This document shows positions 1-11,388 of a stretch of 64,000 bases of DNA, one piece after another. The notes under the pieces are model-generated. The model searched no databases and had not been told where the DNA came from. It was given only the letters and a program-made list of their open reading frames with translations. The position numbers and the translations under genes were made by a program. The stretch lies in NCBI RefSeq assembly GCF_002865645.1, contig NW_020194627.1, positions 682,001 through 746,000 on the forward strand. Direction: 5' to 3'. This DNA comes from Hyaloscypha bicolor E. Its lineage: Eukaryota; Ascomycota; Leotiomycetes; Helotiales; Hyaloscyphaceae. Each line of letters starts with the position of its first letter. Position 1 is the stretch's first letter.

Positions 1-3000
1 ACTTTAGTAAATCTAATAGTTATAATTTAGAGTCTAGATTAAAGAATTTATATAATACTTAATTTCTTTAAATATTTATACTTTTAAAATACTTTATTCG
101 ATAATTATAATACTATATATCTAGTTAATAATAAAGATCTAATTAATTCTAATACTTTTATTAAAATAAAAATTAATAATTATATAAAAGCAGAAATAAC
201 TAGTTTTCTAATTATTAGATATAATACTTATATAATTAAAAATATAATTAATAAATTTATAGAACTATATACTAAAAATCTAATTCTTTATAATATTATA
301 GTTATTAATGAATTTTATATAAATAATATTTCTAAAGCTTGTCTAATAAAGAAAGAAGCTTAATATTATAAATATAATCTTATAATTAAACTTGAAAATT
401 ATAAAGAAAATATAGTATTAATATAATTAGAATATAGATTTAATTTAGTTTTTCCTAAATATAAGCTGCTTTTTATTTATTCTAAAATTTCATATAAAAT
501 TTCTATTAATACTAGTAATATGCTTATATTTCTAATACTTAAATATTTAATTAAAGCTTAATATAAGAAATTAAAGAAGTATTTTAAACCGAGAAATAAT
601 TTAAAAGAAAAATAATATATAAAAATAAAATATTTAATTTATAAAGCTTTATAAAAGTTTATTAATTATATATATAATATAAAAATTAATAAACTAATAA
701 GAATTATATATAAACTTATATTTAAATATATATTAGATAAGTAATTTTATATAAACTAACTAAAAGAAAGTTTATTCTACTATTTTAGAGAATTTTATAG
801 AACTTATTTAATTATCTAAATAGCTATAATAGTTTAAACTAAATTCTAATTATTAAATAATAAGGATTTACTAATATTTAATATAATAAAGAATTTTAAA
901 TAATAGATATATAAATAATATAATCTTTTAATTACTTATATTAAATATAATTAAAAGAAAATAGTTATTCTAATTTAAGAAATATTAGTTTATTAGATTT
1001 AAATAAAGAAATACGATATTAAAATCGAGCTTTTTCTTTTATATATATATAAGCCAAATAGTAATACTAAATAAATAAAATAGAAGATTATAAATAAGGC
1101 TATTATAATATACTTAATAGCTAATTTATATAAAAAGCTATAGCTAGAAAGCTTTATAGCTATAATTTATTTATATAAATAAAGCTTCTTATATATATAT
1201 AATTAGAAAATACTAAATAGAGTATTTAATTTATAGTTTTATAATTACTTTTATTAATATAATTTAGAGCTTATAATATAAATAATAATTAATCTCAAAT
1301 CTAATTAAAATAAAATCTATATATATAATTCTAGAATATATCTAATAATTAAAAACTATAAAATAGAACGAAATAAAAAAGTATTTAAAGTTATATTATA
1401 TAAATATATTAGATATTTAATTAGATATATTATATTTAATATTTATAAAATCTGAATTTCTATATTTAATAAAATAATTATTATATATAATATTATATTT
1501 ATCGAGAATATTTTCTATAAAAAGAATTATAAATATACTAAAGGCTATAATATAAAGATTATAAAAAATATAATAGAATTACTTTTAGAAAATAAGATTT
1601 AGGATATTAAATTAGTTTTTAATAATAAAGAATTATAATATAATAGCTTATTAAAATAAATAGAAAATAAGCCTAAACTAAAAAATAATAAATAAATAAA
1701 CTAATAATTAAAAGAGCCTATAAATATATTAATAGGTTATAATTCGGGAATAGAAAGCTTTATAGCTTTACTAGAAATAGAACTTATAACTTTATAAAAT
1801 ATTTAAGAGCCAGAAAATATATTAGAGTCTAGAAGTAATAAAAATAAAAATATTAAGCTTTTAAAAAAGCTTAATATAATAGAAAGAGATTTAATAGAAT
1901 ATATTAAACTAATAAAAGCAGGAAAGAATCTTATTAGAAATAGTAATAAGATTTACTAATAGCTTCTATAAATAAAGCAAGAAGCTTATTTATAAAATAA
2001 ATAGAAAGTTTAATAGAAATAGAAGAATTCTTTATAAGAAAAGCAAATAGTTTAACTGAAATAGAAAATTAAATAATAAAGCTAAAAAGAAAATAAATAA
2101 AAAAGTTAATTATTAAAACTAGAAATAGACTAATTCAAATATATTTATATAAAAGAAATAATTAGAATAATAATTCAAGTAAAGCTAATAGTAATATAAT
2201 TATTATAATAAATATATTACTATAAATAACAGATAAATTAAATTAGATTAATTATTTAAAGTTTCTTTTAGAGTTTCTCTAGCCTAATTAATTATAGAAT
2301 TATAAGAAGAGATTTAATTATAAAACTATTTATACTATAATTATAGTAATAGTTTAATTAAAAGTATATTTAGAATAGAGAATTTCAGATAATATAATAA
2401 TAAGAATAATTTATATTAATAATTTTCTAAAGGCTCTAAAAATATAAAATAATCTAAAGAAATATCCGACTAAAAAGTATTTTAAATCTTATATTAAACT
2501 AGAAATTAATAACTTTAAAGCTCGAAATTACTAGAGAATTATTTTTAGTAATAAAGCAAATATATTTCTAATTTCTTTAAAATAAATATTTATATATAAA
2601 ATTAATTCTAATAAATATATTACTTAATATTACTTAAGGCTAGTAATTTATAGAGATTTCTAAAAGATATTACTTTTATTTCTATATACTACTAGATTTA
2701 TAATAAAGTTTTTTTAAGTAGATAATATAATTATAGTTTATTTTAATTTAGAAATAAAGTTATTTAATATTATAAATATATTTATTAATATAGAAAGAGA
2801 TTTTAATAGGCCTATAGTAATATATAAGCTAGTAAATAGTTTTAAAATACTAGGCTATATAATAAAGATATATTAAGCTCTATATGAATTATAAGACTTT
2901 TCTATTTTATAATATAAGTACTAGACAGATATTTTTAAAAGAATTAAACTTTCTAAACTTAATAAAAAGCCTTATATTTATATAAATACAAATTATAAGA

Positions 3001-4000
3001 TCTTTATTATTTTTTATATAAATAATTTTCAAATACTTTATTATAATAATAATAAAATATATATTTAATTAACTATTATTTAAATTAAAAGAATTTATAA
3101 ACTTTATAATATATGAAATATAGAATAGTTTTTAAGAATTTATATAATTAGAAAATAAAAAGTTAAAAAGCTTTAGCTAGTTTATAATACCTATATTAAA
3201 AAGATTACTAAGAAGTTTAAAATAATAAATAAAAAGTATTTTAATACTTTATTACCTGAAATTAATTTTTGGAAATATAATAATTAAGCTTATTTATATT
3301 AAATTAAGATATATTAAAATAAGATTAGATTATTATTTTATATTATAACTATAATTAGATTAAATATAGCTTTTATTATTTTAATACTCTTTTAATTTTT
3401 AATAAATCCAGTTTTAGAATATTTTATAGCTATAGATTAGGCTTTTTAATATCTATTTAAAATCCGGTTTTTAGTAATTTAGTATAATAGAAAATATAAA
3501 GAGATATAATTATAAATTATATTAAATACTTTATATATAGATAATCTAAATATATAATAATTAACCTATAAATATATAATCTCTTTATTTAAAGATTTAA
3601 TATTATAAATAGCTATTTAATAAAATACTATAATTATTTCTTTAACTAAATTAAAAATATATAAAATTACTTATATAATAAGGAAAACTATAGCTATATA
3701 AAGGCTATTTAGAAATCTATATTTAGATTTTAGAAAACTCTAAATTATATTCTATAATAATAAATAAACTATTTAACTAATTATTAAAAAAAAATAAAAG
3801 AATTATTATAAAGCTCTATTATATTAATATTTAGAATATAAAGCTATATTAAAAGTATAATAAAAGTATTTTTCAAGTTATATATCTTTAAATAAATAGT
3901 ATATTTATAAATAGATTTACTAAAAATCTATTTCGATTTAAATTCGAGAACTTTAAAGCTTTATTAAATCTTTAAAATATTAAAACAAAACTTAAAATAA
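1..4000 (+). mobile_element. RIP-degraded Ty1/copia polyprotein relic (CopG), 5' end outside window
   Basis: Translation of the + strand, reading through many stops, gives the copia order. Around 1,130-1,540 is the integrase C-terminal part, with a stretch resembling the usual 'GYLVGY...IYR' block. Around 2,820-3,100 is the reverse transcriptase, with 'ALYEL' where ALYGL is expected and 'FYINN' where FYVDD is expected (about 3,012-3,029; both Asp now Asn, as G-to-A changes would give). From 3,400 to about 3,990 is RNase H, with 'NKQTI' and a C-terminal 'TKNLFRFKFENF' like the family's TK.L...KFE.F. No frame is open. The LTRs were not found: the 5' end is off the window and the 3' end is uncertain. 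It looks like a different copia lineage from the copies after 19,160, because the order of conserved words matches but the sequence does not. Copia identity is fairly sure; the boundaries are not. Confidence 0.7.
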
Positions 4001-6020
4001 TTAAATAATATAAAAAAGGCTTTTATTTATATCTTTTATTTATAAAATCTATTAAAATAATAGAGCTTGAGAGCTAATAATAAGAGATCTAAAAACGTTT
4101 TATTATAATATTAATAAGCTTATATAAAAGGCCTTTTATTTAATTAGATTACTTTTCTTTTTTCTTAATTTAAGTATTAGTAGAAAAGCTCTTACTATTA
4201 TTCTTTTTATTAGATTTAGTAATCTCAAATATAATATAAATAAAATATCTAAAAGCAAATAAATGCTTTGAAAAAAAAGTTAGAATCTATAAAGAGAATT
4301 AAGAAAAAGAAACTTATAGTATTTTTAATAATTAGAAGTTTAATAAAAAAAGGCTATATAATAGAAATATAAGAGCTTAAAATAGTAATATAAGAATAAC
4401 TAGAAATATATTTCTAGTAATAAAAACCTTTACTAATAGTATTATAATAAGAACTATTATTTTTATTTTTTAGAATAAAAGAAATTATATTAAATTAAAA
4501 CAAGTTTTAGAATAATATAAAGAACTTATAATAACCTATATAAGAAATCTTTCTAAAACTAGTATAAATAGAAGAAAAAATATAAGATTTCTTTATAGAT
4601 TTTTTTATTTTTAGTAAAGAAATACTAGAAGTATTAAAAAAATTAGTAAAAATCTAAACCTTAATATTCTATTAAATATAAGCTTTATATTAATAGATAA
4701 GAGCTATATCTATAATAGTCTTATAAGCTACTTAATACTATTTAAAGTTAGTAAAAAATAAAATAAAAATACATTTTAAATTAAAAATATCTTGGATTTA
4801 TAAGCCGGAATTAATTTAATAATAATATAAAAAGAAATAGAACTAATATAAGCTTTATATAAGGCTCTCTTGAAATTCGGTAATCTAGGAAAATAATATA
4901 TACTAAGCCTATTTAATTTGGAATATTAATATAGCTCTATAAAACCCATATATTAAATAATTTTTACTATTTCAAAGCTCTCTAATTAGATAAAACAGAT
5001 AGAATATAATATTATATCTTTCTGGAAAATATATTATAATAAGAATTACTAATTTAAAACTAGTATAATTACTTTATTTAATTAGAATTTATATACTTAT
5101 TTCCTAAAGCTCTATATTTTATTTAAGCTCTTTTCTAGCTAGTTTAATTAACTCTTTTTATTATTTAATATAACTCTTTATTCTATAATTTTTATATATA
5201 TTACTATTATTATATAAAATTTATTAATAATTACTTTATATTTATCTAATAGCTTTATATTAAATATTATAAATAATATAAAATTAGAAAATATATTTTT
5301 TATTATAGGATTTATAAAACTAAATTTATAGTAATATTTCTTTATTTTAGCCTATTTAAAATATATTTCTTTTTCTTTTATATATTTAAAGCTCTAAATC
5401 TTCTAAATTATTATTATAACTTTAACTAGAAAGAATTAATAATATTTTGTTTTAAGGAATTACTATATTACTTTAATATAAATTAGCTTATTAATCTTAA
5501 TAATATCTTTATTAGAAAATAATTAGATAATATAATATAAAGTAATGGCTTCGTTTTTATTATATTAAATAAGCTTCTTTTTAAGCTTCTCGAAGTCTTT
5601 TTTAAGCTTTAATTTTACTATTTCTTTTATTATTTTATTAATTTTATTTTTGCTTTTTCTTTTAACTAATATATTAGATATTATAGATATTATAAATATT
5701 ATATTTATAATATATATATTTTTATTTAGTTTAATAATATACTTTATTTCTTTAGTATAAAGCTTTAGTAATATCTTATAAAATTATACTTTATAATTTA
5801 ATTAGCTTAAAAGCTCGAGCTTGGAAATATATTCTTTATTATTTATAATAATATATTTTATAATTATAGAATTATTAGTAATAAAAATAAAAATATTTAT
5901 AGTTTACTAGCTATATTTATTTACTAGTATATTATTATTTTTTCTTATATTTTTAGCTTAATAATATATAGTTTCTCTAAATATCTAGATAAACCGGAGC
6001 TTTATAATTTTTTACAAATA
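4001..6020. other. AT-rich RIP-type repeat DNA, family not assigned
   Basis: No open reading frame of any length. The - strand from about 5,640 down to 5,000 has a long Lys/Ile/Tyr-rich reading with scattered stops that could be an old pol or transposase gene, but I found no motif good enough to name it. Composition and the TAA/TAG pattern match the neighbouring relics. Confidence 0.5.
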
Positions 6021-6723
6021 TAATTTTTAATTAAATATAATTTAATAAGGAAATAATATAATAAAAATAAAGGCAAGAAAGAAAACTCAATTATATTAAT
6101 TAAAGAGAGAAAAAAAGAAAGAGAGATCTTAGATTCTTATCTCGCTAATCTATATAATAATACTATATTTATTATATATATAAAATAAAAGTAATAGATT
6201 ATATAGATTTTTTTTTAGGAATCTAGGCTAATTATAATATATTAAAAAGAATAAAATTAAGGTTTATATACCAGAAAATAATTAAAAAATAATTACTTTA
6301 GCTAAAAACTCTTATTTTTATAATTATTTCAAGTATATTATAATTGTTTATTACTTTATTTGAGATTTAGTAAAGATATAGAAGACCTAAATAATCTATA
6401 TTCTAATAACCGAAATAATTACTAATAAAATAATAAAACTACTATTTAAAATAGCTTTTAAGAGATTTAAAAAGATATTAGAAGTAACCGGAAATAAAAA
6501 ATCTAGGAAAACACAAGTATAAAACTAATATATTTAAGAGAATATACCTTAAAAAGAAGTATTAAAAAACAAGTTATATAATACTATTATATAATCTAGT
6601 AAGATTATAGCTTTATAAGAGTTTGTAATCTTCCTTTCTCTTCTTTTTTCTTTAATTAATATAATTAAATCTCCTTTTTTACTTCTATTTCTATTATATT
6701 ATTTCCTTATTAGATTATATCTA
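6021..6723. mobile_element. Relic with long terminal inverted repeats (about 150 bp)
   Basis: The stretch at about 6,028-6,175 reappears as its reverse complement at about 6,566-6,715. Shared words include AATAAGGAAATAATATAATA and AATTATATTAATTAAAGA in the same order. The arms differ mainly by transitions. The middle (about 390 bp) has no open frame. Long inverted ends around a short core fit a MULE-like or foldback non-autonomous DNA element. Two solo LTRs in opposite orientation would look similar. No target duplication could be fixed in this AT-rich sequence. Confidence 0.5.
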
Positions 6724-7070
6724 ACTAAGAAATATATTCTCAATATTAAAGTTATAATTAAAAGATTATTACTTTATATTAATCTTATATATAAAGGTTA
6801 TACTTATTAAAAGTACTTATAATAAAGTTTAATCTTATTATTATAAATAATTACAAAAAAGAAAAAGAAAAATGTATTTAAAATTTAAAATCTTTTAAAA
6901 CAAAACTTAAGTACTTATTTTAAACTTGAGAAAAAAGGTTTATTAAAACTTAAAAAGAAACCTTATATAAATAAGATATTAATTATTTATCTATAGTAAT
7001 TTAAAAGTAAATATATAATTATTATAAATTAAAAGTATATGAATTTTGCTGGGAAAACGGCTATTGGTCG
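6724..7070. other. AT-rich degenerate tract ending at the gene island
   Basis: I see no gene or motif. The composition changes sharply near 7,040, where a GC-richer segment begins (GCTGGGAAAACGGC...). That segment may be the surviving end of a DNA transposon. Confidence 0.4.
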
Positions 7071-7095
7071 AAATTTTTATCACCCCACTATATAC

Positions 7096-7205
7096 TGACA
7101 GCGACAATGCACCTAAGCTAACAGTGACAATGCATCTGAGCTGATAGCGACGATGCATCTGCATTGACAGCAATGATGTACTTGAGCTGATAGCGACGTT
7201 TAGAT
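7096..7205. repeat. 23-bp minisatellite, about 4.7 units
   Basis: Units begin at 7,096, 7,119, 7,142, 7,165 and 7,188 with consensus TGAYAGCGACRATGCATCTG plus AGC. The last unit is partial. Differences between units are mostly transitions. A continuous - strand reading crosses it but looks like chance. It lies about 250 bp beyond the stop codon of the methyltransferase gene. Confidence 0.75.
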
Positions 7206-7458
7206 TGGCAGCTGGTACACAGCTGCCTTCATAATAATGACCAGACTGACAGCCGTCCGGCAGCGATTTGATAGCTGATAACAAACTTTTGTATTACTAA
7301 GAGTGGATAATATTTAATTAATCGCTCGACATAACCGTAGCATTATTCTCAACAACAGACCAGGATGACTTCGGAAGGTTCGGCAGGGGGTTAAAGGCTC
7401 GAGTTTATCGAGCTCTAGGATTCATCCTGCGATGTTTCAGATGTCCAATGCCACTCGC

Positions 7459-8363
7459 TCACAATCTCTCCACCCAGAAGACTAAGCTGACCACGTCTCC
7501 ACCAAAGTGTGCCATCTGCGCCTGCCCTGCTGATTGGGCTTTTACGTCGACCTTGAACTTTACTTTCGTTTTTTCAGCAGCTTGGGTCCACATTTCCTTG
7601 AATGACTCGACGCTGTAAAGGTGGAGCTTGCCAATTGGAGCTACTACCTCTCGGTCAATTCTGCCTCCCAAGCATTCGCCAACGATGACAGATCCGGAGC
7701 GATTGCTTAGCAGCTTCGTCATGCGCATTGCGACCACGAGTCCGTCGTCTCGGCTGAAACAATGCAAGAAACGGCCGTTATAGATAATGTCGATCTTGCC
7801 GTTCCATGCTGCGAGTTCCGGATTAGGGCCGGACTTTTCGAGTACGTCTGCCGAGATAAATTGCGACTTGAGCGTATCACGGTCAAGAAACAAGTCATAC
7901 CCCAAGTCGATAAAGCCTGCCTCAAGCTCAACTCCATATACGAGGTGGTCGGGTACTCCATCGTCGATCATTTGCCTGACATCCTGACCAAGAGCACAAC
8001 CGAGGTCGAGAATCCTCTGACCTCCTTCCTTTGCCCGGCTGATGATGCTGGAATACTGAGGCAATGTATTGACCGTGGGAACAACAAAGGACCACATGCC
8101 CACGCATGGCCAGGGGAAGACCTTCCATGCTTTTTCGCGCTACTGCACAGTAAGCTTGGCTGCAACATGCAGGACTATCGCATATTAGAGTGACCTACTA
8201 CGGTGTAGAGATGGGGCACCACCTGATCGGAGGGCAATTTACAATACCTCTCGATCAGATCACGGCAATTCTGATCGAGAATAATCTCCTTAAAAAATCC
8301 AATAGCCAAGTTGTCCGTCTCTGGCAGCTCGTTGGACACTGTTGCAACTTGGGCATCGGCCAT
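7459..8363 (-). CDS. AusD/Trt5-like SAM-dependent methyltransferase, two exons
   Basis: Exon 1 is 8,363-8,199 and exon 2 is 8,139-7,459. The 59-bp intron (8,198-8,140) starts GTAGGT and ends TAG. Splicing at phase 0 gives a 281-residue protein and restores the run 'VPHLYTV'-'REKAWKVFPWPCVG', as expected for this family. The SAM-binding motif I is 'ILDLGCALGQD' at about residues 98-108, followed by an acidic 'VYGVELEAGFIDLGYDLF' strand and 'DIIYNGRFLHCF'. The start ATG has a strong ACCATGG context. Length and C-terminus match fungal relatives of AusD, Trt5 and AdrK, which methylate carboxyl groups of meroterpenoid intermediates. That substrate is inferred from family only. No terpene cyclase or polyketide synthase lies in the window. 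The reading frame is intact despite RIP-type DNA on both sides. Confidence 0.85.
8140..8198 (-). other. Intron of the methyltransferase gene
   Basis: It has a GTAGGT donor, a TAG acceptor and CTAAT- and CTTAC-like branch candidates. Removing its 59 bp joins two frames that otherwise both end in stops, and the joined protein continues the family alignment across the junction. Confidence 0.75.
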
Positions 8364-8700
8364 GGTTACGAAATGCTGAGAATCGCAAGTAGACTCGCTT
8401 CGCTTGCTTGCTACTCCACAGGTGTCAATTAGTCAAATAACCTAGATGGTTATAAGTGCGGAACTTTTGCCGTTCTGATTGATTGACAGTTATGAGCCCA
8501 GTTAGCGGTGAGAGTACCCTTAAGAAAAGAGGGATGGTTGAACCTAAATTATAAGCAATATATAGATACGCTGGCTGAATCAGATGGCTGTAGCAAGACA
8601 TAAAAACTGGTTTTGTTTAGGCTTTATGTGATAAACCTTGAAAGGGTGTATTAATTAGTTAAACAAGTCAGCTACTCCCCATTTCGGCCACCCACTTTTA
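8364..8700 (-). promoter_or_regulatory. Upstream region of the methyltransferase gene
   Basis: A TATATATT-like element on the - strand lies near 8,559-8,566, about 200 bp before the start codon. I saw no other convincing site. Near 8,670-8,702 a sequence (CAGCTACTCCCCATTTCGGC) resembles a Tc1/Fot-type transposon end, followed at once by an AT-rich tract. Confidence 0.3.
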
Positions 8701-8950
8701 GTGTAATTTTATATAAAAAACGTATTACCGAAAATATAATTAATAAATTAAACAAAAATTATAAAGGTATAATAAAAGCTAATTATATAACTTTAATTAA
8801 ATTATTATATAATTATTTAAATTCGAAATATAAGATATATTTTTAAATCTTAAAATCTTAAAATTCTTATATAAAATTAAAAACCTAAATTTTAATAAAC
8901 TTTAATATTATTTATTAAAAAAAAGTAAATTTTAAGACTAAAAAATTAAG
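8701..8950. other. Short AT-rich RIP-type tract
   Basis: It is highly AT-rich with no gene. It is bounded on both sides by GC-balanced sequence, so it is probably the mutated body of a short transposon whose partner end was not found. Confidence 0.4.
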
Positions 8951-9003
8951 GCGTTATTGTGATGCAAATCTGCCCGATTTGCCTATACAAATTTTGGTGC
9001 GAT

Positions 9004-9072
9004 TTGCGTATCGCTGTTCGTTGCGTATCGCTATCCCCACCTACAAGGTGTGCTAGGCGAATTGTAGGTGGG
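9004..9072. repeat. Direct 12-mer repeat and perfect 11-bp hairpin
   Basis: TTGCGTATCGCT occurs at 9,004-9,015 and again at 9,021-9,032. Immediately after, CCCACCTACAA (9,036-9,046) is answered by TTGTAGGTGGG (9,062-9,072) across 15 bases. Such short repeats are typical of subterminal regions of DNA transposons. The rest of 8,951-9,526 holds no gene I can support. Confidence 0.55.
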
Positions 9073-9251
9073 AACCGCCGAACGATTATTACTAGCAGAG
9101 GTCTGTCGTCCAGCCTCGGCTAACGAGGCAAAGTCCCATAGCCCACACTAGTTACGCAATCGCTTTTAGATGAACGCGGGATCACTTGGCACCGCACGAT
9201 TATTTAGCTGCGTCGGGGATCTTGGCCCATTCTGTATATCTCTAGGATTAG

Positions 9252-9274
9252 TACGGAGTACTTTGTACTCCGTA
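9252..9274. repeat. Perfect 10-bp-arm hairpin
   Basis: TACGGAGTAC, a TTT loop, then GTACTCCGTA. TACGGAGTA-type palindromes are common as MITE ends or dispersed repeats in Eurotiomycete genomes (recalled knowledge). No second copy was seen in this window. Confidence 0.6.
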
Positions 9275-9526
9275 ATGATCATCGATTCCTATCCTTCTCG
9301 CATCCCTGATCGAGCCGGTTAGGGCTGCAATAGGCATTGGCAGGCCCCTTTGCAAGGGTCGCAAGCTACGAGGGACTCAAGTGACGCTGGAAGCACTAGG
9401 GAAACGGGACCTAAGTTAGCGTTCTCAAAGATTTCAATTGTCCCCTCATGTAGTTTTACTCCGCCATATCCGAGGTTCTTAATAGCTGTGCGGGTTTACC
9501 AACCTCCGCATCACTTCTCACAAGTA

Positions 9527-9744
9527 ACGTCCGTCCCTGCGTGCCGAAAAATTGGACAAATTTCAAAATTCACAAATCGCTATATTAATAGAAATAGTGT
9601 AATAAACTTATTTCTAACTTTAAATATAAAAACTTTTCGTTGTGGTTGGCTTAAAGAGGACTTTGTGGAGAAAAATCCGCGGATCCTTGCGATCTTATTG
9701 GCCGTTTTCGGCACTCCGGGTTTTTGCCACGCAGGGACAGACGT
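9527..9744. mobile_element. Tc1/mariner-type MITE, 218 bp, TA target duplication
   Basis: The left end ACGTCCGTCCCTGCGTGCC is matched by the reverse complement of the right end (ACGTCTGTCCCTGCGTGGC). Each end is flanked by TA (9,525-9,526 and 9,745-9,746). There is no coding capacity. It ends 139 bp before the start codon proposed for the oxidoreductase, so it sits in that gene's promoter or replaces its 5' part. Confidence 0.7.
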
Positions 9745-9883
9745 TACTGCTAGCAATTGAACACCAAATTTAAATCAGAAAAATATTCAGCTTATTCTCT
9801 TTCAGTGAAGGTAAGACTATGGATACAAAGTATCTCTCTTAATAATCAAAGAAGCACAGCTTTAGAGGAAGCAATCAGGCCCT

Positions 9884-10818
9884 ATGTTACATGCCGTCAC
9901 CTTAGCTCGGGCTACGGATGTCAACGAATCTATACGAATTCTTCGGCTTGACTTTAACGCTGCTGAAATTGGTGCAAATGTCAGTGTTATCTCTCTATTT
10001 GGCTCTACTGGCACTAACTTATCAAAGTTTCTTCCAGGTCAATGGCTTAATCTTCATCTGGACGGCTTAGAAGTGTTAAGAGGATATGGTATCATATCAG
10101 TACCAGGCGCGGCATTGGCAGCTCAGGATCTTGCGCCAGGGTCCAAGCCGCACGTTGAAGTCATCATTCAAAATGCGCCTCAAATACAACAACCGCGGGC
10201 AGAAGTCTCTTTACTTGTCGGCACGCAGCTGAACATCTCTTTCGGAGGAAGCTTTGTATGGCCACCAAATAATGTACACACTACTCCTATAACCAGAGTT
10301 GTTTTCCTCGCTGGAGGTGTAGGTGTGAGGTAAGCCTGTCTGAGCAAGCTTGCCCAGCGTATGATTAACAAACTTTCAGTCCGCTCGTATCTATCTTGTC
10401 ACACATCTTTGGGACAAATACAGTGCCACAGGAGGTCCACTTTTTGTATGCTTCCAGGGTCAAAGGATACTACAATATCTCACATGTTCTTGGACTTGAG
10501 AGACTTATAAGTATCAGCAAGGCACACGAGGGGAAATTCCATCTCTACCTTTTCTTTGGCGGCTATGCAAGTAGAGGGTTGATGGAAGCTGCGGTGCCGC
10601 GGCAGAGTTTCGAACCACGAGTTATGATGGGCGCAGATGTTCTAGATATATTCAGAAACTTCAAGTTTAAGCATACAACAGTATGCTATGTTGCTGGACC
10701 TCCTAACATGACAAGTCATTTTGTTAAACTACTTCAGCAGAAAGTCGGAATGGACGCCAGTAGAGTGCTCTACGAGGAGTATGAAGGTGAGGTCTCACAG
10801 GTATATACAGAAATTTAG
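9884..10818 (+). CDS. OXNAD1-like FAD/NAD(P)-binding oxidoreductase, two exons
   Basis: Exon 1 is 9,884-10,329. The intron is 10,330-10,379 (GTAAGC...CAG, 50 bp, branch-like TTAAC). Exon 2 is 10,380-10,818. The spliced product is 294 residues. The joined sequence reads 'FLAGGVGVSPLVSIL', the NAD-binding loop of ferredoxin-reductase-like proteins. The FAD half shows 'FLPGQWLNLHLDG' and 'RGYGIIS', a weakened RxYS/T motif. 'CYVAGPPNMTSHF' is the C-terminal nucleotide-binding motif. The substrate is unknown. The start is uncertain: an upstream in-frame stop lies at 9,863, and relatives usually carry an extra N-terminal stretch that may sit in an unseen exon or have been lost to the MITE just upstream. 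The end (EEYEGEVSQVYTEI) differs from the usual short Glu-Lys-Trp-Trp-like tail, so the gene may be decaying. Confidence 0.75.
10330..10379 (+). other. Intron of the OXNAD1-like gene
   Basis: It has a GTAAGC donor, TTTCAG acceptor and a TTAAC branch-like site. Splicing is needed to form the Gly-rich NAD loop and keeps frame (885 coding bases). Confidence 0.8.
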
Positions 10819-10964
10819 ACTTCTATAGAATTGAATATAAGGCAGAGCTCATAAGGTGCAAACCTAGGAAGTGGTATTCAGTCAAGTACAATATTAAGAA
10901 AGCTAATAAAATTCGAAAAGGGTTTCACCTGTCAGAACTCTCACGTGAGTCAGTGGAATATCTC

Positions 10965-11388
10965 TAAGGTTACAAATAAGTTAACTTAACTTATTATTAA
11001 TATAAATATATATATAAATATATGTTTTTTTTTAAAAAAAATATTAATAATTTATTTAGTTATTTATATAGTTAATAATTTTTAATTATATTAAATATTA
11101 AATGCTTTTATTAATTAAATTACGTTTTCTATTATACATTTTTTTTTAAAATAATTAAAAATCAATATAATTTATATATATATTTAAATACATTAAATAT
11201 TTATATTTATATATTTTTAAATATTTTTAATTCTTAAACGAATTTATTTATATTATTATTTAATATTAATTAATTATCAAAAAATAAATTTAATGGAAAA
11301 ATAAATTAATATTAACTTAAATTAATCTAATTTTTTTATTTACTAACTTAACTTAAACTTAGAACACTTAACTTATTTCGCAACCCTG
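10965..11388. mobile_element. hAT-type MITE, about 424 bp, RIP-degraded
   Basis: The right end reads outward CAGGGTTGCGAAATAAG, a hAT-like terminus. The left end TAAGGTTACAAATAAG is the same with only transitions and one missing base. Flanking octamers AATATCTC and GATATTCC match at five of eight positions, and all three differences are transitions, so they could be a decayed 8-bp target duplication. The inside is almost pure AT without a frame. Confidence 0.55.

Noticed and set aside
7762..8193. 143-codon + strand frame opposite the methyltransferase
   Set aside because: It lies antisense to exon 2, has no family resemblance, and the - strand reading is clearly the conserved one.
9350..9760. 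136-codon + strand frame upstream of the oxidoreductase
   Set aside because: It runs through the TA-flanked MITE at 9,527-9,744 and shows no protein-like motif.
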